64,000 nt of DNA from Bacteroidota bacterium. GTDB taxonomy: Bacteria > Bacteroidota > Bacteroidia > Chitinophagales > LD1. Positions 34,680 through 42,970 of the stretch are shown in pieces (positions within the stretch are counted from its first letter, which is position 1; each line of letters starts with the position of its first letter). The stretch spans positions 1 through 64,000 of the forward strand of contig CANJZE010000019.1 of assembly GCA_947479455.1 (NCBI GenBank), written 5' to 3'. The translations under genes and the position numbers were made by a program. Under the pieces are notes generated by a model. That model searched no databases. It saw nothing but the letters and a program-made list of their open reading frames with translations, and was not told the DNA's origin.

Positions 34680-36647
34680 TTATTTAAAAGAAAGTGCATC
34701 AGCCTGCAGCATCATTTGTTGCCGCGCGTTGTTAGATAAATACCAACCCAATGGAAAAATTTTGTTTTCGCCTACGTTTAATTCCACGCGCTCGTAACTT
34801 ATTTCACCGGTTAGTTCTCCTATGCGCGCAGCCATGTTTTCATTAGATATAGCTCTTCGCAACCACGAATTATAAAAGCCAACAACAGGAGCCGCCTCGT
34901 AATTAAAACCAAGTGCGGGTGCGGTGTCGGGTTTTGCGCAATTGATAATGCCTATAATTTTTATGTGAATAGGAATTCCTTTGTTGCGTGCTGTGCTCAC
35001 CATCATTTGCGAAAGTTGCAAACAAGTTTCAATTCCCGTGTTATCAAAATAGCCGCCATCCACCAAATGCCCGAAAGGTTTTCCATCGGTGTCCATCATT
35101 AACGCTGGCGGTGTAACCATAGGAAACCGCGAAGCGCAAGAAACTGCCGTCTTCAACAAAACAGATTTTTGAATTCTGGTTTCTACATCCAGCACATCTT
35201 TAAAATACTTTGGGCTCAATTGTAAATTGCTGATGATAGACTTGCGGCCGGTTTCAACGTGTGTGCAATTAAAAAACAGCGATGGAATTTTGTTTGGTGC
35301 GCTATACAAACTATCCACGCCTTCGTTCAGTAAGGAGCTTTGAGTCACCTCTTCAAAACTTTTTGCGAAACCATCTTCTAAGTATCTGCCGCGATCAAAC
35401 TTCCCAATCACAAAAGGTAGAAACTTTTGCAAGGCATCGGGCAATACCATACCCGTGGTAAGTGGCGAAAGAAAATCGGCTCCGCAAATAGTATCTAACT
35501 GCATTTTCATTTTCCTGAAATCATCGGCATTCAATGCCTTCCCGGTTTTATGCTCTAGGGTGTGACACGCGAGTGCGTTAAAAAACATAATGCCTACCGC
35601 ACCGCCCGATGCACCGCTAAGCGCAAACGTGTGTTGAAAGCTTCCAGGATTTTTTTCGTAGTACTTACACAAAACCACTGCCGCCCAATAAGCGGCTCTG
35701 CTGCCGCCACCTTCAGCTGCTACTAAAATTATTTTTACCGGTTCTTGTTTTTGAGTTGAATCTTTAAGTGTGATTGGCTTCAAATTCTCTAGCCATTTTC
35801 CAAAGTAAACCACATCGGTATTTTGTGTAGAAGAAACGCGTTTTACATTTTCTACTGCCCGCAATTCGTGATTGTTGTTAGTGAAAGAAAAAATAACGGG
35901 CACTAAAAGTATCAATGGCAAAACCGGAAAACCAAGTTTGTTGCTGATAAGATTTATAGCCATTCCCCAGAACGTAACGAAGAATAACGAGCAAAGAATA
36001 ACGGCCGCGGGGCCAAACGCAACAGAAATATTGATGAGTGTTTTTGGTGAAACAATGGAAAGCACAACACCAACAAGAAACGCGAGCAGAATAACAATCA
36101 ATTCAACGCGCAACCATTTATCAAATGAAAAATACGTGCTCATTTCAACAGCAGACACACCAAACAAACCTTCTTGCTTTTTTTCGAGCCGCTGAATTTT
36201 TTTGTGCTGATAAAAAGCCAGCGCAAACCCAACAACAAATGCAAGAACAAAATATCTTATGAGCACAACTGTAGCGTTCGGAAAATTACACAGGTGATAA
36301 ACATACCAGTGATTGAAACCAAAAAGCAAAATAGATAACGTGGCGAGGCCTACAGGAAGCAAAACATAGTGTTTGCGCACATTGTCTTTGTTGCATCCGC
36401 CTATTTCTGAAAAAATTAAAACAAGTGTGGTGGTTTGCCACAACAACAAACTCCAAAGCAAAAGGAAAACAAAATACATAGCTGCATTTTGATTAAAACT
36501 ATCGCCTTTAAAGCTGACATAAAAATCTTGCGATTGATCGGGCAGTAAAAACGAAAGCCATCCACAACAGATTATTAGTAATGCTACACGAATAGATTGC
36601 ACGACTGTCCATATTTCGCGCATTGTTTTTAAGATAGGTGAGTTCAT
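34680..36647 (-). CDS. Multi-pass membrane patatin-like phospholipase
   Basis: 655 residues from ATG 36647; an upstream in-frame start would overlap the phosphoesterase gene. Seven hydrophobic helices lie in about residues 20-260. The catalytic patatin domain follows: oxyanion motif GGGSR (313-317), nucleophile GASGG with Ser347 (345-349) and Asp530 in the DGG motif. Patatins deacylate phospholipids. This type, with a membrane half plus soluble hydrolase half, is seen in Bacteroidota but poorly characterised. It starts 22 bases after the stop of the metallophosphoesterase gene, so the two share a transcript. Confidence 0.8.
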   Translation of the reverse strand: MNSPILKTMREIWTVVQSIRVALLIICCGWLSFLLPDQSQDFYVSFKGDSFNQNAAMYFVFLLLWSLLLWQTTTLVLIFSEIGGCNKDNVRKHYVLLPVGLATLSILLFGFNHWYVYHLCNFPNATVVLIRYFVLAFVVGFALAFYQHKKIQRLEKKQEGLFGVSAVEMSTYFSFDKWLRVELIVILLAFLVGVVLSIVSPKTLINISVAFGPAAVILCSLFFVTFWGMAINLISNKLGFPVLPLILLVPVIFSFTNNNHELRAVENVKRVSSTQNTDVVYFGKWLENLKPITLKDSTQKQEPVKIILVAAEGGGSRAAYWAAVVLCKYYEKNPGSFQHTFALSGASGGAVGIMFFNALACHTLEHKTGKALNADDFRKMKMQLDTICGADFLSPLTTGMVLPDALQKFLPFVIGKFDRGRYLEDGFAKSFEEVTQSSLLNEGVDSLYSAPNKIPSLFFNCTHVETGRKSIISNLQLSPKYFKDVLDVETRIQKSVLLKTAVSCASRFPMVTPPALMMDTDGKPFGHLVDGGYFDNTGIETCLQLSQMMVSTARNKGIPIHIKIIGIINCAKPDTAPALGFNYEAAPVVGFYNSWLRRAISNENMAARIGELTGEISYERVELNVGENKIFPLGWYLSNNARQQMMLQADALSFK

Positions 36648-36669
36648 GTTTTGTTTATTTGAATTCGTT

Positions 36670-38529
36670 CTATGTCCAACTATTGTTTTTAAAAACGTGC
36701 GAAGCAACTTCTTCAAATTGCAAAGCCGTTTTGTGAGGAACCAAATCGGAAACTGTTTTATCTGCACTTGTTTTATCGCGCCAGCTCTTGGCTACTTTTT
36801 TTATGCGCACCACATAAACGGTCAATTCATCTTTCGTAATTTTTACGCGCAGCAGGTTCTTATAGTCCTGCACGCGCAACGAACTGAATGCTTCGTTATC
36901 ATGAACTTTAAACCCAAGATTAGCAATGATGAAATAAACACCCATTACAAAACTGCTTACCAAAAAACCAACAGCAAAAATTACCGCGAAAGCGCTAATA
37001 CGAAAACTTGGAGCAAGCATTTTATTTGTGTCATCAGAAAAAAAACAATGTGCAATGCAGTGGATAGATAGCCCAATCAATGTGCACATAAGAATAAATT
37101 GAACAAGCAAATGAGTTACACCTAAACCTATCATCAGGTTCGGTCGTTTTTTATCGAGTGTGGCAACCACAAAAAATATGGTTACAAAAAACAGCGAAAA
37201 AACTAAAGCCACCGGATTTGCAAGCACCTCCTTTGCTACTTCCCACGTTACACCAGCGAGTGGCATTTTCGCAAGATGCGATGAAAATGAAACGATTGGA
37301 TTGTACGCGACATCATTGACAATGCTATAGTTTTCTACACTCAAAAAAACGGCTGCATACAAAAAGCCAAACAAAGCAGAGAGCGATAACGATTGAAATC
37401 CGAACAACAAGTTTTTCCAGGTCATTTGCTTCGATTTTTCTTTTGCCGGGTAACATTCCAGGAAAGTAAAATCCCATTTTATCTTACTCTTAAAACTTCT
37501 GCCCTCATCCTTTATCTTTTCCGGAAACTCATATTGCAAAGCATTTCCGCTAGAAGAGGTTTTGTCATGCAAATTATGTGTAGGATGCAAGAACGCTCCG
37601 CCTCCTCCTGCCGTTACAAAAAGTGTTTCCCATTCTTTTTGCGTTTCCGGCTTATCAATGTTAGCCGTGTAACTAGCATTCGCTTTATAGGCAGCATAAT
37701 GGTGGCTATCCCCGGTAAGCACCAAAATCAACTTCGCGTTTTTTTGTTCTTCCTCTTTCGTAACGCCTTCTTGATAAATTATTCTGCGAATAAAATAATC
37801 GAGCGTTCTAAACTGAGTTGCCTTTGCGTTTTCGGTGCATTGATACCAGGTAGGTTCTGCCGTACACAAAACAATTTTTGAATCGGGTGCCATTTTTTTC
37901 ATCACCCCCTCAAAGTACTGCAATTGCAAATCATCAATAGCCCCTTCTAATTAAATGTCAATTCCGAAAATCCAGATATTGTGGGGCAGGGTAACCGCAA
38001 AATAACTTCGTTCCTGTGCTGTTTGCCAGCCTCCAATTTTTCTACGCTGGCAAAATATTTTTAAAAATTTATTCAAGCCATCATACCAATCGTGGTTGCC
38101 CGGAATTGCAAACAGTTTTGGTGCATCGGCTTGAGCGTTTCTTGGAAACGCGGCTTCAAAAACATTTTTAAACCTACGGTCATATTCATCTACACCGGGT
38201 GTTGGATACACCTGGTCACCACCTAAAATCAACGCATCGGCTACTTTCCAATTGTTATGCGCGGTAGAAATTATTTCGGGATTGGCTAAGCAATACGCTA
38301 CTGAATATGTAGCATCAAAACCATCACCGCTATCGGCTGCATAATCAACCCATACTTCTTCCTTGGCTTCACCCACCGGTGTAGGTTCCGGAATTGCGGT
38401 GTGCGAATAGGTTTCTCTTTTATCAGAGTAGGTGGCAAAAATTTCGGAGAGTGTGGAGCGCAAAGTGGTATCGGCTAATTGTGTGGGGTCGTACCAATTT
38501 ACAGGTGCCGCTCTTTCTATTTTTTTCAT
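36670..38529 (-). pseudogene. Membrane metallophosphoesterase, interrupted by an in-frame stop
   Basis: The reading frame is continuous from 38529 to 36670 (619 codons) except for one TAA at 37951-37953. The first 192 residues hold GGDQVYP (103-109) and GNHDWYDG (144-151). After the stop the frame continues LEGAIDD and then QLQYFEG, TGDSHHYA (third metallophosphoesterase motif), and four C-terminal membrane helices. A CAA-to-TAA change would explain the stop (GIDI-stop-LEGA). It may be a true pseudogene, a readthrough gene or a sequencing error. The active site needs motifs on both sides of the stop, so the shorter products are probably inactive. Confidence 0.8.
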
Positions 38530-38614
38530 TTTTTAGTTGGTTCTGGTTCAAAAAAATTCTTCATACATGCGTGAAAAGTAAAATTCTATTTTCACTCGCT
38601 CAAAAAAATTTCAC

Positions 38615-41600
38615 ATGCGCAAATTCCTATCCAGCATTTATCTGTTGTCTATTGTTTATTGTCTCTCGTCTCAAGAAACAACTTTCAAAACCAACGGACC
38701 CGATGATTATCGCGAAGGTAAACATGCGTTTACTAACGCAACCATCTATATTTCGTACAATCAAAAAATAGATAGTGCAACACTTTACATTGAAAATGGA
38801 AAGGTGTTGGCTGTTACTCCCTCCCCTTCGGGGAGGGCTGGGGAGGGGCTGGGGGCTGGTTTTATCGTTCATGAAATGCAAGGCAAATTCATCTACCCAA
38901 GTTTCATTGATATTTTTTCTGATTACGGAATGCCAGATGTTCCTAAACCAAAAAATTCTGAAGACCCTCAATTAGAATCAAACATCAAAGGCGCTTATGG
39001 ATGGAATCAAGCCATTCACACCGATTTTCATGCCGATAGAAACTTTACAGTGAATGATGGCAAGGCAGATGAATTGCGCAAAATTGGTTTCGGTGCCGTT
39101 CTTACTAACAAGAAAGACGGCATCGCACGCGGCACAGGTGCGGTGGTAACACTTAATAACGACAAAGAAAATTTTGTACTAGTGAAGCCTGATGCTTCTG
39201 CAAATTATTCTTTCAATAAAGGAAGTTCAACGCAAGATTATCCAAGTTCGTTGATGGGAAGTATCGCGCTCATTCGTCAAACGTATTACGATGCACAGTG
39301 GTATAAGACTTCTATTGATAAAAAAGAGTTCAACATTAATTTGCAAGAGTGGAATTTGGAACAAACTATTCCACAAATTTTTGATGCCGGTGGCGATTGG
39401 CAAAAAGTTTTGCGTGCCGATAAAGTAGGCGATGAGTTTTCGGTTCAATACATCATTAAAGCAAAGGGTGATGAATACAAGCGCGTTGATGAAATAAAAA
39501 AGAGCAATGCAAAAATTATCACGTCATTAAATTTTCCGAAAGCATTTGATGTTGAAGACCCTTATAAGGCTAACTGGGTTTCGCTGGAGGATATGAAGCA
39601 TTGGGAATTGGCACCAACGAATTGCGCAGCATTGGCAAAAGCCGCGATTGATTTTTCGATCACTACTTCTGATTTAGAAAAGAAAGATGACTTCCTTGGT
39701 AACCTTCGCAAAGCGGTGAAATATGGTTTGGATTCTTCCCTCGCGTTGAAGGCGCTCACTTACAATCCTGCATCGTTTATAAATGTGTACGACAAAGTTG
39801 GTTCGCTTGAAGCAGGAAAGCTGGCGAACTTTTTTATTACATCGAAACCATTGTTTGATGAAAAATGCGATCTGAACGAAAACTGGATTCAGGGAACGCG
39901 CTATGAGATAAAAGCATTTGACCAGAAAGATATTCGTGGAGAATATGCTTTAACGGTTGGCAACAACAAATACAAACTAAAATTAAACGGAGAGGCGTCC
40001 TCGTCTAAAGCACAGATTATTTTAAGCGACACAAATAAATTAGACGCGAAGCTTTCTTACAAAAGCAACGATATCTCTCTTTCTTTTTCTGCTGATAAAA
40101 AAGCAGAACAAAGCAAAATTCGTTTAACCGGAACGATTGACTACAACACAAAATCGTGGAGCGGTAATGGTCAGCTTGCTAATGGCGATTGGATAACATG
40201 GAGTGCCACACAAACCAAAGGACCGGAGGCAGATACCACAAAACCTAAAAAAGATTCAGTTGATGTAACGAAGAATTTGGGCAAAGTAATTTTCCCTTTC
40301 CTGGCTTACGGCAATGAGCAAATTCCAACACAAGAAAACTTCTTGATCAAAAACGGAACCGTTTGGACCAACGAGACAGAACATGTTTTGGCAAACACAG
40401 ATGTAATCATTCGTGCAGGTAAAACTTCTTCTATTGGAAAAAATTTAGCCTGTGCCGATTGCAAAACAATTGACGCCACCAATAAATTTGTTACCGCTGG
40501 AATTATTGATGAGCACAATCACATCGCCATTCAAGAAGGTGTGAACGAAGGTACCGAAGCGAGCAGCGCAGAGGTTCGCATTAGCGATGTGGTGAGTTGC
40601 GATGACATTAATATTTACAGGCAGCTTGCCGGTGGAGTTATTGGCGCGCAGTTGTTGCACGGTTCTGCAAATCCTATTGGCGGACAAAGTGCGTTGGTGA
40701 AATTTCGTTGGGGATATACACCGGAGAAAATGAAAATTGAGGGAGCCGATGGCTTCATCAAGTTTGCTCTTGGTGAAAATGTAAAGCAATCTAATTGGGG
40801 CGACCACAATCGTATTCGTTATCCGCAAACGCGCATGGGTGTTGAGCAGACTTATTATAATTATTTTACCAAAGCAAAAGAATATCAGAAACAGTGGGGT
40901 ACTTACAACGCAGCAAAAGTCAAAGGTGTTTCACCGCGAAAAGATATTGAGCTGGATGCGATCTCTGAAATTCTGAACAAGAAAAGATTTATCACTTGTC
41001 ACAGTTATGTGCAGAGTGAAATAAATATGCTGATGCACGTGGCTGATTCATTCAACTTTAAAGTGAACACGTTCACGCATATTTTGGAAGGTTATAAAGT
41101 AGCGGATAAAATGAAGGCGCACGGAGTGAACGCCTCAACCTTTGCTGACTGGTGGGCTTACAAGTATGAAGTGATTGATGCTATTCCGTACAACGCGGCA
41201 ATTCTTACAAAAGTTGGAATCAACACCGCTGTAAATTCTGACGATGCAGAAATGGCGCGCAGATTAAATCAGGAAGCAGCGAAGTCAATTAAGTATGGCG
41301 GACTTACCGAAGAACAAGCATGGAAAATGGTTACACTTAATCCTGCCAAGATGCTTCACCTCGATAAACAAACCGGTTCAATAAAAGTTGGAAAAGATGC
41401 AGACGTTGTAATATGGAGCGCGAACCCGCTTTCTGTTTATGCTAAAGCAGAAAAAACTTTTGTAGATGGAATTTTATTCTTCGACATTGGACGTGATGCA
41501 CAGAAACGCGATGAAATCCGCAAAGAACGCGCACGTTTAATTCAGAAAATGCTCGATGATAAAAAAGGCGGAGGCGGCACACAAGAGCCTTCACCTAAAG

Positions 41601-41647
41601 GCAACAAAGAATATTCGTGTGGTGACTTTGAAGAACACAATCATTAA
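38615..41647 (+). CDS. Two-domain amidohydrolase-like exported protein
   Basis: 1010 residues. A signal peptide (about 1-20; its second half is encoded by 7-bp repeats at 38641-38675) precedes two amidohydrolase-like domains. The N-terminal one lacks the HxH metal motif. The C-terminal one has DEHNHIA (HxH), CHSYVQSE, THILEG and NSDDAEMARRL, typical of imidazolonepropionase-like enzymes. Residues about 70-83 (PSPSGRAGEGLGAG) are encoded by a palindromic repeat insertion at 38817-38858. It is followed 19 bases later by a second amidohydrolase-like gene; the pair is probably one functional unit. Substrate unknown. Confidence 0.82.
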   Translation: MRKFLSSIYLLSIVYCLSSQETTFKTNGPDDYREGKHAFTNATIYISYNQKIDSATLYIENGKVLAVTPSPSGRAGEGLGAGFIVHEMQGKFIYPSFIDIFSDYGMPDVPKPKNSEDPQLESNIKGAYGWNQAIHTDFHADRNFTVNDGKADELRKIGFGAVLTNKKDGIARGTGAVVTLNNDKENFVLVKPDASANYSFNKGSSTQDYPSSLMGSIALIRQTYYDAQWYKTSIDKKEFNINLQEWNLEQTIPQIFDAGGDWQKVLRADKVGDEFSVQYIIKAKGDEYKRVDEIKKSNAKIITSLNFPKAFDVEDPYKANWVSLEDMKHWELAPTNCAALAKAAIDFSITTSDLEKKDDFLGNLRKAVKYGLDSSLALKALTYNPASFINVYDKVGSLEAGKLANFFITSKPLFDEKCDLNENWIQGTRYEIKAFDQKDIRGEYALTVGNNKYKLKLNGEASSSKAQIILSDTNKLDAKLSYKSNDISLSFSADKKAEQSKIRLTGTIDYNTKSWSGNGQLANGDWITWSATQTKGPEADTTKPKKDSVDVTKNLGKVIFPFLAYGNEQIPTQENFLIKNGTVWTNETEHVLANTDVIIRAGKTSSIGKNLACADCKTIDATNKFVTAGIIDEHNHIAIQEGVNEGTEASSAEVRISDVVSCDDINIYRQLAGGVIGAQLLHGSANPIGGQSALVKFRWGYTPEKMKIEGADGFIKFALGENVKQSNWGDHNRIRYPQTRMGVEQTYYNYFTKAKEYQKQWGTYNAAKVKGVSPRKDIELDAISEILNKKRFITCHSYVQSEINMLMHVADSFNFKVNTFTHILEGYKVADKMKAHGVNASTFADWWAYKYEVIDAIPYNAAILTKVGINTAVNSDDAEMARRLNQEAAKSIKYGGLTEEQAWKMVTLNPAKMLHLDKQTGSIKVGKDADVVIWSANPLSVYAKAEKTFVDGILFFDIGRDAQKRDEIRKERARLIQKMLDDKKGGGGTQEPSPKGNKEYSCGDFEEHNH
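38641..38675 (+). repeat. Degenerate 7-mers encoding a signal peptide
   Basis: TCTGTTG, TCTATTG, TTTATTG, TCTCTCG and TCTCAAG follow one another and code for the hydrophobic core and cleavage region (LLSIVYCLSSQ). Confidence 0.8.
38817..38858 (+). repeat. GC-rich palindromic element inserted in a coding sequence
   Basis: The core CTCCCCTTCGGGGAG and the following GGGCTGGGGAGGGGCTGGGGG form a compact GC-rich unit in AT-rich DNA. It is read in frame as PSPSGRAGEGLGAG. The same peptide-like signature is widespread in Bacteroidota proteins, consistent with a protein-coding repeat insertion. Confidence 0.85.
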
Positions 41648-41665
41648 AAATTTAAAAACTCTTTT

Positions 41666-42970
41666 ATGAATTTAAGAACAGCATTAATCATAATCATAAG
41701 CGTTATCTGCGTTCCATTTGCTTTTTCTCAAAGCGATGTCCCCGCACCGGCACCCAAACAATCGCAAAGCATTTACTTAACCCACGCCACTATTCACACC
41801 GGCACCGGTAAGGTTTTACAAAATGCTACCATCGGTTTCGAGAACGGCAAAATTATTTTGCTCGAAGAAAATCCTGTTTTCAAAACCGATGAAACCATGG
41901 GCAAAGTAATTGACTGCACCGGCAAACAAATTTACCCAGGCATTATTGCACCAAACACAAAAGTTGGTTTAGATGAAATTGAAGCCGTACGCGCCACAAA
42001 CGATTATGCCGAAGTTGGAAATTACAATCCCGATGCGCGCGCCATTATTGCTTACAACACCGACTCGCGTGTAACTCCAACAGTACGCAGCAACGGTGTT
42101 TTGTATGCACAAAGCACTCCGCTTTACGGAGTTATCTCCGGTACTTCAGCAGTGGTGCAATTAGATGCCTGGAACTGGGAAGATGCTCTCATAAAAGAAG
42201 ACGGAGTTTGGATGAATTGGCCAAATATGCAAAGCCGCGGTGGCTGGTGGGCCGAGCCTTCGGCACCAACGACTAATAAGGATTACGATAAACAGGTAAA
42301 CTCTATTAGAGATTATTTCAGTGATGCAAAAAGTTATACCGATGCCAATGAGCACAACAAAACAAATCTTCGTTTCGAAGCCATGCGCGATTTATTTTCA
42401 AAAACTAAAACACTTTACATCAATGTTGATCGCGTAAAAGAAATTCAAAACGCCATTGCTTTTGCCGAAGAATTTAATTTGCATTTAGTGATTAGCGGTG
42501 GTGAAGAAAGTTGGATGATTGCTGATGAACTCGCGAAAAAAAATATCGCTGTAATTCTTGGCAAAACACACGAACTGCCTGCCAGTGATGATGCGGATAT
42601 TGACCAGGAATTTAAAGCACCCACGTTGCTGAAAAAGGCAGGTGTGCTTTTTTGTTTGAGCATACCCGGTGGCTTTTGGCAAGAAAGAAATTTGGCGTTC
42701 AACGCAGGGAGTGCAGCTGCTTACGGTTTGAGTAAAGAAGAAGCATTGTCTGCAATTACTTCAAACACGGCAAAAATTCTCGGGGTTGATGCGCTAATTG
42801 GTTCTCTTGAAAAAGGAAAAGAAGCGTCTCTGATTGTTTCCTCTGGTGATGTGCTGGACATGAAGACATCGAACATTGAATATGCTTTCATCAGCGGAAG
42901 ATTGATTGACCTGAACAATAAGCAGAAAGAACTCAACGCAAAGTTCAACAAGAAATACGGTGTGAATTAA
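41666..42970 (+). CDS. Amidohydrolase-like protein without metal motif
   Basis: 434 residues. A signal peptide (TALIIIISVICVPFAFSQ) leads to an amidohydrolase-like beta-sandwich and barrel. IHTGTGKVLQNATIGFENGKI is the usual N-terminal sandwich; LGVDALIGSLEKGKEASLIV is the usual C-terminal strand. At the position of the HxH motif the sequence is PGIIAPNTKVGL, without His. It is therefore probably not an active hydrolase on its own and may pair with the preceding protein. The genes are 19 bases apart, and this protein ends four bases into the convergent Ig-like gene. Confidence 0.8.
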   Translation: MNLRTALIIIISVICVPFAFSQSDVPAPAPKQSQSIYLTHATIHTGTGKVLQNATIGFENGKIILLEENPVFKTDETMGKVIDCTGKQIYPGIIAPNTKVGLDEIEAVRATNDYAEVGNYNPDARAIIAYNTDSRVTPTVRSNGVLYAQSTPLYGVISGTSAVVQLDAWNWEDALIKEDGVWMNWPNMQSRGGWWAEPSAPTTNKDYDKQVNSIRDYFSDAKSYTDANEHNKTNLRFEAMRDLFSKTKTLYINVDRVKEIQNAIAFAEEFNLHLVISGGEESWMIADELAKKNIAVILGKTHELPASDDADIDQEFKAPTLLKKAGVLFCLSIPGGFWQERNLAFNAGSAAAYGLSKEEALSAITSNTAKILGVDALIGSLEKGKEASLIVSSGDVLDMKTSNIEYAFISGRLIDLNNKQKELNAKFNKKYGVN

